Shown: positions 34,742 through 43,921, counted from the stretch's first letter. The stretch is 64,000 nt of DNA from Muriicola sp041358175 (GCF_041358175.1 NZ_JBGKBE010000001.1:682001-746000), one strand, 5' to 3'. Numbers and translations: made by a program. Notes: a model not told the origin generated them from the letters alone.

Positions 34742-34759
34742 CCCCGATAGCTATCGGGG
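34742..34759. repeat. Palindromic mini-repeat B
   Basis: CCCCGATAG/CTATCGGGG is an 18-bp perfect palindrome, inserted before the anticodon stem of the broken tRNA-Arg copy. It is unrelated in sequence to repeat A, 12 bp upstream. Confidence 0.6.
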
Positions 34760-34802
34760 GAAGTTTCCTCAATAGACAGCAAAACATTTCAAAAAGTATT
34801 CA

Positions 34803-34810
34803 TAAATTTG
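34803..34810 (+). promoter_or_regulatory. -7 box of tRNA-Arg
   Basis: TAAATTTG matches TAnnTTTG and ends 13 bp before the tRNA 5' end. A clear -33 TTG is not seen. Confidence 0.5.
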
Positions 34811-34823
34811 CCGTCCTGAAAGA

Positions 34824-34895
34824 GGCCTCATAGTTCAACGGATAGAATAGAAGTTTCCTAAACTTTAGATCCAGGTTCGATTCCTGGTGAGGCTA
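34824..34895 (+). tRNA. tRNA-Arg (CCT)
   Basis: A 72-nt cloverleaf. Acceptor GGCCTCA (34824-34830) pairs with TGAGGCT (34888-34894), including a G-T end pair. The anticodon stem is GAAGT/ACTTT around the loop TTCCTAA, giving anticodon CCT. The T-arm is CCAGG-TTCGATT-CCTGG and the discriminator is A34895. CCA is not encoded. It should read the AGG codon. Confidence 0.92.
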
Positions 34896-34906
34896 CAGAT
34901 AAGCAC

Positions 34907-34940
34907 AAAAGCCTTTGCGAAAAGCAAAGGCTTTATTTTT
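34907..34940 (+). terminator. Terminator after tRNA-Arg
   Basis: AAAGCCTTTGC (34908-34918) pairs with GCAAAGGCTTT (34924-34934) around a short A-rich loop, followed by ATTTTT. Confidence 0.75.
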
Positions 34941-34971
34941 GCGACCCGCCGAAAGAAACTTGTTTTGTTGA

Positions 34972-35299
34972 GTGCGGGTCCAAAAATAAATACAACTGCG
35001 CAGCAGTTGGGCTTTTGTATTTTCAGAATGAGTCTTATTCAGGAACAGCGACTCCTGAAGTGTGCTTTGCTATGCTTCAGGGGAGCTAATCCTGGTGATT
35101 AGGTTTGGCCTAAGAGAAGAATGGACTGCGCAGCAGTTGAGCTTTTGTATTTTCAGGATGAGGCTTTTTCAGGAACAGCGACTCCTGAAGCATAGCGGAG
35201 CAAGCTTCAGGGGGAGCTAATCCTGGTGAATTTAAAGTGCGGGTCCAAAAATAAATACAACTGCGCAGCAGTTGGGCTTTTGTATTTTCAGGATGAGGC
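34972..35299. repeat. Three direct copies of a hairpin-containing repeat downstream of tRNA-Arg
   Basis: Copy 1 spans 34972-35098, copy 2 35125-35229 (lacks the left end) and copy 3 35237-35299 (lacks the right end). Each contains ACTGCGCAGCAGTTG followed by GCTTTTGTATTTTCAG. Copies 1 and 2 add AGGAACAGCGACTCCTGAAG, a CTTCAGGGG arm and AGCTAATCCTGGTGA. Two hairpins can form per unit: CAACTGC/GCAGTTG, and CTCCTGAAG with CTTCAGGGGAG. The end AATCCTGGTGA resembles the T-arm of the adjacent tRNA-Arg. No protein is encoded. The remaining spacer up to 35457 holds only the leader of the giant kinase gene. Confidence 0.75.
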
Positions 35300-35457
35300 A
35301 TTTATAGGGCCAGCCCAACTTCACCCAACTGCTTTCCATTTATTACAAAATCTTGCTTATATTAGTAATGGAGGTCGAACCCAACCTTCCTGTGTTCGTT
35401 GTTTTTTGCTTTTACTAGTATGCAGAAAGTGGCGCACTTGCCTTATAACCACCACCA

Positions 35458-38400
35458 ATGAAACCATCCTCCCAGGGCAAAAACAGTACTGAGGCCCGTG
35501 CTACATACGATAAGATTATCGAGATCTTTTTCTATTTCAGGCCCGTAGAAGAACTCGATAAAGTTGTACATCCCAAATTTCTGGGTTATGGCACTGCAGC
35601 TCACGAATTTTTTAAAGACCGGGAGGCACTTAGGAACATGGCCGTTATGCAAGCCGAACAATTGAGGGGTACGCAATTTACCTTGACCCGCAAACCTGTA
35701 ATCGAGAAGTTTCTCACCAATGATTCTACCTTGCTAGTCCTGGAAGATTTTGAACTGTATATGCAGGATAACAATCACACTCTTCAACTCAGACTTTCCA
35801 CAATTCTCGAAAAAGAATCCGACAAATGGGTAATTACTCATTTTCATGGATCAACACCCGACAAGGATATCGATGAGGAGGAAGCCTTTCCGATGGAAGG
35901 CCTCCGCAAGAAAAACGAAGAGTTAGAAGCTAAGATCAAAGAACGGACCCGTGATCTGGAGATAGAAACTGCCCTGGAAAAGGTAAGGACAGCCTCCATG
36001 GCTATGCAGAAAGGAGAAGAACTTGCCAACGTAATTAGTGTGGTCTTCGCCCAATTAAAGGCCCTTGGTATTGATTCTGAAGGATGTACATTAAACCTTT
36101 ACGATAAGGAGGAAGGTATGGATATATGGATGTCTGGATTTGGAGAAGATGTTCACCCAAGGAGTTTTCACATTTCATATTTTGACCACCCTTATTACAG
36201 AATGCAATTGGATGATTGGAAGAATGGGGAGAAATATAAGGTCCTGGCCTTTGAAGGGGATCTCAAAAAGAGTTACGACAAGCAAACCTTTTCCAACAAA
36301 GACTTTTTTGAACTACCTGAAGACATTAGGAAAGAGTTTCTGGCTAAGGAGAGAAAGTTAAGTTCCGCTGCCTACATGAAGTATGGAATGCTGGAAATGG
36401 TTGGTGATAAGGCATTAACTGATAGTCAGGGAGATATACTTTCCCGGTTTGCTAAAGTCTTTGAACAAGCCTACACACGTTTTCTGGATATTCAACAAGC
36501 AGAATCCCAGGCCCGTGAAGCCATGATCGAAGCTGCATTGGAGCGGGTTCGCTCAAGAAGTATGGGCATGCAAAAAAGTGAAGAGCTTAAAGATGTCGTA
36601 AAGGTAATCTTCGACCAATTGGCCCACTTAAATATCAATGCGGATCATGCGGGAATTGTGGTTGATTATGAACCTAAAAAGGACTGGCATTTTTGGATTG
36701 CCGAAACACAGGATATTCCATCAAAGGTTACAGTCCCTTACCTAGATCTGGTCTGGGACCGACAATTCACAAAGGCGAAAAAAAAGGGAAAGGATTTCTT
36801 TACAACGCTAATGGACTTTGAGGAAAAGAACAGTTTTTATGAAGTTCTGCTGCCCCACGTTGAAGGATTAACTAAAAAGGTGAAGGATTTTTATTTCAGT
36901 TGTCCCGGATTGGCCATATCAACGGCCATAGAAAAGGATATCGGACTCTATATTGAAAATTTCTCCGGAACTCCGTATTCCGGTGAGGAAAATGAAATTC
37001 TCAGGCGATTTGCCAAAGTTTTTCAGCAGACCTACACCCGTTTTTTAGACCTGAAAAACGCAGAAGCCCAGGCCCGAGAATCTCAGATCGAGGCGGCCCT
37101 GGAAAAAGTACGGAGCCGCACCATGGCAATGCAGCATAGTGATGAATTGCCCGAAGCTGCCAATGTGTTGTTTTTGGAAGTCCAAAATTTAGATATACCT
37201 GCCTGGAGTTGTGGTTACAACATTTTGTCGGAAGATAAAAAATCGAGTGTATGTATCATGAGCAGTGAAGGTGAACTTCAAAAACCATTTACGCTGCCCC
37301 TGTCCGAACATGAAAGTTTAAAACCCTGGTATGATGCCATTATCAATAAGGAGGAATATTTTGTCTATGGGCAGGATGGGGAAGATTTGGTAGCACATTA
37401 TGATTATATGAAATCCCTTCCTGAACTTAAAGCGACTTTCGAGCAGTTTGAGAAAGCCGGACTAGACTTACCAGTGCAACAGTTTAATCATTTGGTTCGA
37501 TTTAACGAAGGTTTTTTACTCTTTATCACCTATGAGGCTGTTCCGGAAGCTCATGATATTTTTAAACGATTTGGAAAGGTATTTGCCCAGACCTACACCC
37601 GTTTCCTCGATCTTCAAAAAGCAGAAGCCCAGGCCAGAGAAGCTCAAATCGAGACTGCTTTGGAGCGGGTAAGATCAAGGAGTATGGCCATGCACAAAAG
37701 TGAGGAACTGGCCGATCTATCCCTTGAGTTGGTAAAACAGGTTCAGGCCCTGGGAGTAGATACCTGGTTTTGTGCCTTTAATATTTATGACGATGAATCT
37801 AAAGGCTCGTTAGAATGGGGCAGTAATGGTCAGGGTACATTTCCGGAATACAGAACTCCAATGGAAGGTATTTTCCTTCGTTATTATAAGGCGGGTCAGA
37901 AAGGAGAAACCCTTCTAATCAATGAAATTGGGGAAGACGAATGTCCGGCTCATTACGATTATTTATGCACCTTGCCCGGTGTAGGTGAGCAGCTGCTCAA
38001 AATGAAGGACGCGGGTATTCCGTTTCCTACTTCGCAAATAGACCATGTAGCCTTTTTCAAATATGGTTATGTCTTATTTATTACCTACGAACCGTCTCCG
38101 GAATCCCACGAAATATTTAAACGTTTTGCAAAAGTCTTCGAACAGACCTACACCCGATTTCTCGACCTGCAAAAAGCAGAAGCCCAGGCAAAAGAAGCAC
38201 AAATTGAGGCGGCATTAGAGAAAGTACGTTCACAGTCATTAGCCATGCATACCACCAGCGAAATGCAACTGGTGGCCAATGCGGTGTATCACCAGCTCCA
38301 GGAATTGGGAGTAGTGATGGATGCCGTGGGGATGAGCGGGGTCATAGAAGAAAAGAAGGATTATGATGTTTGGATAGGCGGGGCGCCCATGGGAAAGGTC

Positions 38401-41400
38401 TTGCGTATTCCTTATAACAAAGACACCAAAGTCCAGCGGGATTATAATAAGGCCATTAAAGAAAGACCCGATCTGTTTGCGAGGACCTATTCGGGCAAGA
38501 TTAAAGAGGAATATGTAAATCACCTGCTCACCCATGGAGATTTCCCCAGGGACCTGAAAAGGAAAATGGTCACCTCCTCAGCCTTTTCCACTTCCATTTC
38601 CTTTGCGAAGAATTCAAGTATACAAATAGCAAGGTATTCAAACAACCAGTACACTGCTGAAGAAAATGAGATCCTGAAACGCTTTGCCAAAGTATTTGAA
38701 CAGGCCTATATCCGCTTTATGGACTTGCAAAAGGCAGAAGCTCAGGCAAAAGAAGCACAGATAGAAGCGGCTCTGGAAAAAGTTCGGTCAGCCTCGCTGG
38801 CGATGCACCAAAGTAAAGATCTTCATAATGTTTTAGTAATGTTGTACAATCAATTGGATGCCCTGGGATTAAAGATGCACTCGGCCCAAATAAGTGAATC
38901 TATTGAAGATCCCAAAGCAATACATTCCTGGATAGTTACCAATGGTGCTGTTTATCCGGAACAGGTTCATATACCATTCTCTAAAAATATATATTTCAAA
39001 CGTATCAGGGAAGCAGTAACCAATGGGGAATCATTTTATACCCTAAAACTTTCAAAACAACAAAAAGATAAGCACTTTCATCACATTTTTGATAATTCCT
39101 CACTTAAGAATGTGCCTCAGGAAAGAAAAGACCTCATCTTTTCCAGCCCTGGTCTTGGAACATCCAATGCAATGGGGAAATATACCTCCTTGTCAATAAT
39201 GCGCTATGATGGGATTCTGTACAGTGAGGAGGAAAATGAGATCATTAAGCGTTTTGCTAAGGTGTTCGAGCAGAGCTATACACGTTTCCTCGACATCCAA
39301 AAAGCTGAATCTCAGGCAAAAGAAGCACAGATAGAGGCGGCATTGGAGAAAGTACGGAGCAGAAGTATGGCCATGCATAATAGTAGCGAAATGCTGGATG
39401 TCATAGAGGTTGTCTCCGGGCAGTTGCGACATTTAAATTTAGATTTTGATACGGTAAGTTTTGCCACAAATGATCAGAAGGGCACTTTTAATTTTTGGAT
39501 GACTTCCAGGGGACAACCCAAACCCATATTTATGGAAATCCCGCATTTAAATAATCCGGTAATAAATAGGGTTTATGAGGCTAAAAAGAACAATGAAACT
39601 TTTATTTCAGATGTATTTTCTGCTGCGGAAAACAAGGAGTGGACTAAACATTTGATTAAGAATTCAGATCTGAAAAATTTCCCGGAACCTATTAAGAAAT
39701 TTATTCTGAACGCACCGGGTTTTGCCCGTTCAAGTTTTTTCTTAGAGAATATAGACCTGTATCTAGTTAATTACAGAGCTGTTCCTTTTGCTGAAGAAGA
39801 CAATTTAATCTTTCAAAGATTTGCAAAGGTATTTGAACAGGCGTATACCCGTTTTCTCGATCTTCAAAAAGCTGAAGCCAGAATTAGGGAAGCGCAGATT
39901 GAAGCCGCCTTGGAGAAAGTTCGCTCCCGCACCATGGCTATGCACAAAAGTCAGGAATTGCATAAAGTGGTATTGACCGTTTCACAGGAAATTAGGAACC
40001 TGGGGTTAAATATCAGTGCTGCTCATATATACCGCTTTGAGGAGGGGGATAAAGGAATAAATATGTGGATCGCAGGTGATGGTGGTCTTTATCCTAATGA
40101 AGTTTATTTTCCGTATTTCAAACACCAATTTTTTGATGGTATTTATCATGCCCGAACGACTAACAAAATCTTTTTTACGATGTCAGGTACGAGTAAAAAA
40201 GAAAAAAATAGACTCTATCGCCATCTTCTAAATAACTCAAAAATTGAAATTTCTGAGGATAGGAAAAAGTATGTACTTGACGCTAAATCGTGGGCAGGTA
40301 TAGTTGCGCTGGGAAAGTATTCAGGAATAGGCGTTTTGCGATTAATAGAAGAAGTAGAAGAAGAATTCAGTGTTGAAGAATATGAAATCCTAAAGCGATT
40401 ATCCAAGGTCTTTGAACAGGCCTATATCCGCTTTCTCGATCTGCAAAAAGCGGAAGCACAAGCCAGGGAAGCACAAATTGAGGCGGCTCTGGAAAAAGTT
40501 CGGTCAGCCTCGCTGGCGATGCACCAAAGTAAAGATCTTCATAATGTTTTAGTAATGTTGTACAATCAATTGGCTTCGCTGGGATTGAAAATGCATTCGG
40601 CCCAAATAATAGAATCTATTGATGATTTTAAAGAACTGCATTGTTGGATAGTCACCAATGGTGTGGTTTATCCGGAACAGGTGCATGCACCATTCACTAA
40701 AAATATATTTTTCAAACGTTTCAGGGAAGCAGTAACCAATGGGGAATCATTTTATACACTAAAATTTTCGAAACGCCAGAAGGATAATTTATTTCATCAC
40801 TTTTTTGATAATACCATACTTAGAAATGCGCCTCAGGCAAGAAAAGACCTCATCTTTTCCAGCCCTGGTATTGGAACATCCAACGCAATTGGAAAATATA
40901 CCTCTTTGTCAATAATGCGCTATGATGGAATTTTATACAGTGATGAGGAAAATGAGATCATTAAACGTTTCCTAAAGGTGTTCGAACAGAGCTATACACG
41001 TTTCCTCGACCTCCAAAAAGCTGAATCTCAGGCCAGGGAAGCACAGATAGAAGCAGCCCTGGAGCGGGTTCGATCTAAAGCAATGGCCATGCACAGTTCT
41101 GATGACCTTGCCGATACCGTGGAAATACTTTATAAAGAACTAGATACCCTCCAGGTGCATGCTTTAAGATTTGGACATGCAAAAGTAAACTCGGATACCA
41201 AAATAGTTGAATTACATACGGCTACGGATTTAGGGAAAGTGGTAGGTCAATTAAAACTTGAGGGCCATCCGTTACTGGAAGAGATATATGAACATTACTT
41301 GGCAAAGGAAGATTTGTACTATGCCCTTCAGGGAGAGGAAATGAAAAGCTATTACGCTATTTTAGGCCACGCCATTGACATACCAATACCACCTATGGAT

Positions 41401-43509
41401 ACGGTACAACATGGCTACTTTTTCTTTTTAGAGGACACCGCCAATTATGCCTGGTCTGACAAGGCATTAGATGAAGAGGAACTCAAAGTTTATAGAAGGT
41501 TAATTAAGGTGTTGAACTTAACGTATAAACGCTACGAAGAGCTAAAGAAGGCAGAAACCCAGGCCAGGGAAGCACAGATAGAAGCGGCTCTGGAACGGGT
41601 ACGTTCTAAAACGATGGCCATGCATAACAGTCAGGACGTTGCGGCTACCGTGGTTACACTCTTTGATGAGGTACAGAAGCTGGGGCTGGACGAATCTATA
41701 CGATGCGGTATCGGTATCCTTGAAGGGAATGAAAAAATGGAAACCTGGTCTGTCAACGCTACGCCCGAAGGCAAGGTTGATCTAAAACTGGGGATGCTGG
41801 ATATGAGTATACACCCCTTGCTGGTCGGGGTTAAAAATGCCTGGAAAACCGGGAAGAAAGGATATTCCTATGAACTTAAGAATGAGGATGTCAGGAATTA
41901 TTACAGCAAATTAAATGAGGAACCCGAATATTCGTTTAATGTCAATTTAGACAGTGTACCCGATAGAATATACCATAGAATTTCCGTTTTTTCTGCCGGT
42001 GTCCTTTTTGCTTCTGCAGAAAACCCTTTTTCCGAGGAAGCCTCAAAAATCCTTGATCGGTTTGCCGGAGTGTTCGGGCAGACTTATAGACGATATCTGG
42101 ATCTGTTGAAGGCTGAGATACAAGCGCGTGATGCCCTAAAACAAGCCACTCTGGACAGGGTTCGTGGGCAAATTGCCAGTATGCGATCCACTGAGGACCT
42201 GGAGCGGATCACCCCCTTGATATGGAATGAACTCAAGGCCTTGGAGATTCCATTTATCCGATGTGGGGTCTTTATTATTGATGAATCCAGTAAAACTGTC
42301 CAGGCATTCCTTTCTGCTCCTGACGGGCATTCCCTTGGTGCGATGAAAATACCTTTTGATGCCGAGAAGGTTACTGCGGCAACCGTTGCACACTGGAAAA
42401 AGAATGAGGTATACAGAACTCATTGGGATAAAAGTCAATTCCTGGAATTTATGCAACTGATGAAGGATCTTGGACAAGTTAGCAATGAGAAGGAATACCA
42501 GGGAGCCGAACAACCTCCGGAATCGCTCCACCTTCATTTTGTGCCTTTTACCCAGGGCATGTTATATGTTGGGAATACCGAACCTCTGGATGGGAATCAG
42601 ATCGAACTGGTTCAGACCCTGGCTGATGCCTTTGCCATTGCCTATGCCCGTTATGAAGATTTCGTCAAACTCGAAAGGGCCAAGGAACAGGTAGAAAATA
42701 CCCTTGAAGAACTCAAGGCAACACAGAATCAGCTGGTCCAATCTGAAAAAATGGCTTCTCTCGGAGAACTTACAGCCGGAATTGCGCACGAGATTCAAAA
42801 CCCGCTTAACTTCGTCAACAATTTCTCGGAAGTGAGTGTGGAATTGCTGGAGGAAATGCTGGAGGAAATGAGTAAGGGAGACCTTGAAGAAGCTAAAGCC
42901 CTGATGGAAGATATCAAACAGAACCTGGATAAGATCAACCACCACGGTAAACGCGCCGACGGCATCGTTAAAGGGATGCTGCAGCACAGCAGGACGAGCA
43001 GCGGGGAAAAAGAACTCACAGACCTCAATGTGCTGGCAGATGAATACCTGCGGCTAGCCTACCACGGCCTTAGGGCGAAGGATAAGACCTTTAACGCTAC
43101 CCTGGAAACCCATTTTGATGAGTCTATAGGAAAAGTAAACATATTGGCCCAGGATATGGGAAGGGTGATCCTGAACCTGATCACTAATGCATTTTATGCA
43201 GTAAAAGAGAAATCCTCTTTCGCCAAGGCTTCAGAGGATGAAACATATGAGCCAACGGTAACGGTAAGTACCAAGAAAACAAAGAATGGTGTTGAAATTA
43301 GTGTGAAAGACAATGGGAATGGAATCCCTAAAAGTATTAAAGATAAGATCTTCCAACCTTTTTTTACTACCAAGCCCACAGGAGAGGGTACCGGACTTGG
43401 CCTGAGTATGAGTTACGACATCGTGACCAAATGGCACGGTGGGGAATTACGAGTGGATACCAAAAAAGGACAAGGAACAGAATTTACAATTGAATTGCCT
43501 GTAAATTAA
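35458..43509 (+). CDS. Giant soluble histidine kinase with NTF2-like head and twelve tandem sensor modules
   Basis: This is a 2,683-residue protein without membrane helices. Residues about 10-135 look like an NTF2/SnoaL-like domain. Twelve consecutive modules follow, starting near residues 170, 358, 545, 732, 917, 1103, 1293, 1482, 1675, 1865, 2042 and 2229. Each opens with a helix of the type EAALEKVRSRSMAMHKSEEL, has a GAF-like alpha/beta core, and closes with RFAKVFEQTYTRFLDLQKAE, which runs as a continuous helix into the next module. The C-terminus has a HisKA segment (His2444 in AGIAHEIQNPLNF) and a HATPase (NLITNAFYAV, DNGNGIP, GTGLGLS). Modules 3/4 form one sub-type, and 2 and 5-9 a second. 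Modules 6 and 9 are nearly identical. The kinase is followed by two receiver genes and most likely phosphorylates both. The ligands of the modules are unknown. Confidence 0.93.
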   Translation: MKPSSQGKNSTEARATYDKIIEIFFYFRPVEELDKVVHPKFLGYGTAAHEFFKDREALRNMAVMQAEQLRGTQFTLTRKPVIEKFLTNDSTLLVLEDFELYMQDNNHTLQLRLSTILEKESDKWVITHFHGSTPDKDIDEEEAFPMEGLRKKNEELEAKIKERTRDLEIETALEKVRTASMAMQKGEELANVISVVFAQLKALGIDSEGCTLNLYDKEEGMDIWMSGFGEDVHPRSFHISYFDHPYYRMQLDDWKNGEKYKVLAFEGDLKKSYDKQTFSNKDFFELPEDIRKEFLAKERKLSSAAYMKYGMLEMVGDKALTDSQGDILSRFAKVFEQAYTRFLDIQQAESQAREAMIEAALERVRSRSMGMQKSEELKDVVKVIFDQLAHLNINADHAGIVVDYEPKKDWHFWIAETQDIPSKVTVPYLDLVWDRQFTKAKKKGKDFFTTLMDFEEKNSFYEVLLPHVEGLTKKVKDFYFSCPGLAISTAIEKDIGLYIENFSGTPYSGEENEILRRFAKVFQQTYTRFLDLKNAEAQARESQIEAALEKVRSRTMAMQHSDELPEAANVLFLEVQNLDIPAWSCGYNILSEDKKSSVCIMSSEGELQKPFTLPLSEHESLKPWYDAIINKEEYFVYGQDGEDLVAHYDYMKSLPELKATFEQFEKAGLDLPVQQFNHLVRFNEGFLLFITYEAVPEAHDIFKRFGKVFAQTYTRFLDLQKAEAQAREAQIETALERVRSRSMAMHKSEELADLSLELVKQVQALGVDTWFCAFNIYDDESKGSLEWGSNGQGTFPEYRTPMEGIFLRYYKAGQKGETLLINEIGEDECPAHYDYLCTLPGVGEQLLKMKDAGIPFPTSQIDHVAFFKYGYVLFITYEPSPESHEIFKRFAKVFEQTYTRFLDLQKAEAQAKEAQIEAALEKVRSQSLAMHTTSEMQLVANAVYHQLQELGVVMDAVGMSGVIEEKKDYDVWIGGAPMGKVLRIPYNKDTKVQRDYNKAIKERPDLFARTYSGKIKEEYVNHLLTHGDFPRDLKRKMVTSSAFSTSISFAKNSSIQIARYSNNQYTAEENEILKRFAKVFEQAYIRFMDLQKAEAQAKEAQIEAALEKVRSASLAMHQSKDLHNVLVMLYNQLDALGLKMHSAQISESIEDPKAIHSWIVTNGAVYPEQVHIPFSKNIYFKRIREAVTNGESFYTLKLSKQQKDKHFHHIFDNSSLKNVPQERKDLIFSSPGLGTSNAMGKYTSLSIMRYDGILYSEEENEIIKRFAKVFEQSYTRFLDIQKAESQAKEAQIEAALEKVRSRSMAMHNSSEMLDVIEVVSGQLRHLNLDFDTVSFATNDQKGTFNFWMTSRGQPKPIFMEIPHLNNPVINRVYEAKKNNETFISDVFSAAENKEWTKHLIKNSDLKNFPEPIKKFILNAPGFARSSFFLENIDLYLVNYRAVPFAEEDNLIFQRFAKVFEQAYTRFLDLQKAEARIREAQIEAALEKVRSRTMAMHKSQELHKVVLTVSQEIRNLGLNISAAHIYRFEEGDKGINMWIAGDGGLYPNEVYFPYFKHQFFDGIYHARTTNKIFFTMSGTSKKEKNRLYRHLLNNSKIEISEDRKKYVLDAKSWAGIVALGKYSGIGVLRLIEEVEEEFSVEEYEILKRLSKVFEQAYIRFLDLQKAEAQAREAQIEAALEKVRSASLAMHQSKDLHNVLVMLYNQLASLGLKMHSAQIIESIDDFKELHCWIVTNGVVYPEQVHAPFTKNIFFKRFREAVTNGESFYTLKFSKRQKDNLFHHFFDNTILRNAPQARKDLIFSSPGIGTSNAIGKYTSLSIMRYDGILYSDEENEIIKRFLKVFEQSYTRFLDLQKAESQAREAQIEAALERVRSKAMAMHSSDDLADTVEILYKELDTLQVHALRFGHAKVNSDTKIVELHTATDLGKVVGQLKLEGHPLLEEIYEHYLAKEDLYYALQGEEMKSYYAILGHAIDIPIPPMDTVQHGYFFFLEDTANYAWSDKALDEEELKVYRRLIKVLNLTYKRYEELKKAETQAREAQIEAALERVRSKTMAMHNSQDVAATVVTLFDEVQKLGLDESIRCGIGILEGNEKMETWSVNATPEGKVDLKLGMLDMSIHPLLVGVKNAWKTGKKGYSYELKNEDVRNYYSKLNEEPEYSFNVNLDSVPDRIYHRISVFSAGVLFASAENPFSEEASKILDRFAGVFGQTYRRYLDLLKAEIQARDALKQATLDRVRGQIASMRSTEDLERITPLIWNELKALEIPFIRCGVFIIDESSKTVQAFLSAPDGHSLGAMKIPFDAEKVTAATVAHWKKNEVYRTHWDKSQFLEFMQLMKDLGQVSNEKEYQGAEQPPESLHLHFVPFTQGMLYVGNTEPLDGNQIELVQTLADAFAIAYARYEDFVKLERAKEQVENTLEELKATQNQLVQSEKMASLGELTAGIAHEIQNPLNFVNNFSEVSVELLEEMLEEMSKGDLEEAKALMEDIKQNLDKINHHGKRADGIVKGMLQHSRTSSGEKELTDLNVLADEYLRLAYHGLRAKDKTFNATLETHFDESIGKVNILAQDMGRVILNLITNAFYAVKEKSSFAKASEDETYEPTVTVSTKKTKNGVEISVKDNGNGIPKSIKDKIFQPFFTTKPTGEGTGLGLSMSYDIVTKWHGGELRVDTKKGQGTEFTIELPVN
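38767..38857 (+). repeat. 91-bp perfect repeat, copy 1 (module 6)
   Basis: Identical to 40483-40573, 1,716 bp (572 codons, three modules) downstream. It covers the linker helix and first core helix. Strong similarity continues through the rest of modules 6 and 9, showing a recent copy or gene-conversion event. Confidence 0.85.
40483..40573 (+). repeat. 91-bp perfect repeat, copy 2 (module 9)
   Basis: Identical to 38767-38857 in module 6 of the same gene, in frame. Confidence 0.85.
43213..43238. repeat. Imperfect palindromic repeat inserted in the kinase ATPase domain
   Basis: Arms TCCTCT (43213-43218) and AGAGGA (43233-43238) enclose an inner GCC-AA-GGC hairpin. In frame it encodes SSFAKASED (residues about 2586-2594), between the N-box helix and the strand YEPTVTVS. 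Related kinases generally have a short charged loop here. From memory, peptides like SFAKASxD recur in unrelated Bacteroidota proteins, as expected of a mobile in-frame palindrome. Confidence 0.55.
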
Positions 43510-43543
43510 ATTGATAAACCAACCAATAGTATATACCTCTACC

Positions 43544-43921
43544 ATGAAAATACTAGTAGTAGATGACGAACAAGACGTAAAGATCCTTTTCCAGCAACGC
43601 TTCCGCAAAGAGATCCGGAGTGGGGACATGCATTTTGTCTTTGCCTTTTCAGGGGAGGAGGCGGTAGACCTGTTAAAAGATTTGGAGCACGAGGCTGTAC
43701 TCATACTATCAGACATCAATATGCCAGGGATGAGCGGGCTTGATCTGCTTGAATTTATCAAAAAGGAATACGTAAAACCCCCGCCTGTGGTGATGATGAT
43801 CACAGCCTATGGGGATGAGGAGAACCGGTCTAGCTCAAGACGCCTTGGCGCTGATGATTTCCTGACTAAACCCCTGGATTTTGGAGTATTGAAAAACAAA
43901 CTTAAAGAGATTGCATCATGA
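43544..43921 (+). CDS. Single-domain response regulator (receiver)
   Basis: A 125-residue stand-alone CheY-like receiver. I chose ATG 43544, where the protein starts MKILVVDDEQD, over the TTG at 43511. Acidic pocket residues D8 and D9, phospho-acceptor Asp57 (LSDINMPGMSG), the Thr/Ala switch (MITAYGD) and Lys (FLTKPLD) are all present. No output domain. It begins 34 bp after the giant kinase stop and overlaps the next gene by 4 bp, so it is likely a phosphate shuttle or competing sink in this pathway. Confidence 0.93.
   Translation: MKILVVDDEQDVKILFQQRFRKEIRSGDMHFVFAFSGEEAVDLLKDLEHEAVLILSDINMPGMSGLDLLEFIKKEYVKPPPVVMMITAYGDEENRSSSRRLGADDFLTKPLDFGVLKNKLKEIAS

Larger units (their letters stand above)
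34700..34769 (+). pseudogene. Broken tRNA-Arg copy split by two palindromes
   Basis: Three pieces match the 5' part of the intact tRNA-Arg in order: GGCCTCATAG (34700-34709), TTCAACGGATAG (34730-34741) and GAAGTTTCCT (34760-34769). Between them lie two unrelated inverted repeats: CCTGCCTGCCGCCAGGCAGG (34710-34729) and CCCCGATAGCTATCGGGG (34742-34759). The second replaces AATA of the intact gene. The T-arm and 3' acceptor half are missing, so no mature tRNA can form. Confidence 0.8.
35965..42690 (+). repeat. Twelve-fold tandem sensor-module array inside the giant kinase
   Basis: The array has a period of 177-193 codons. The inter-module linker is far better conserved than the cores, suggesting the linker helix is the constant signal-transmitting part and the cores diverged for different inputs. 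The last two or three modules (10-12) are the most divergent. Confidence 0.88.

Noticed and set aside
34700..34769. A second functional tRNA-Arg gene
   Set aside because: The D-arm and anticodon region are interrupted by palindromes, and the T-arm and 3' acceptor strand are missing.
34972..35299. Repeat array as a CRISPR
   Set aside because: Only three copies, unequal and truncated, with units over 60 bp and spacers of 26 and 7 bp; no cas genes nearby.
35110..35301. 63-residue minus-strand ORF with a repeated PHPENTKAQLLRS peptide
   Set aside because: The peptide repeat is only the translation of the non-coding hairpin repeat on the opposite strand.
38767..40573. Module 6/9 identity as an assembly duplication
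   Set aside because: The modules differ at many sites outside the 91-bp stretch and lie three distinct modules apart, so a simple assembly error is unlikely, though long reads would settle it.
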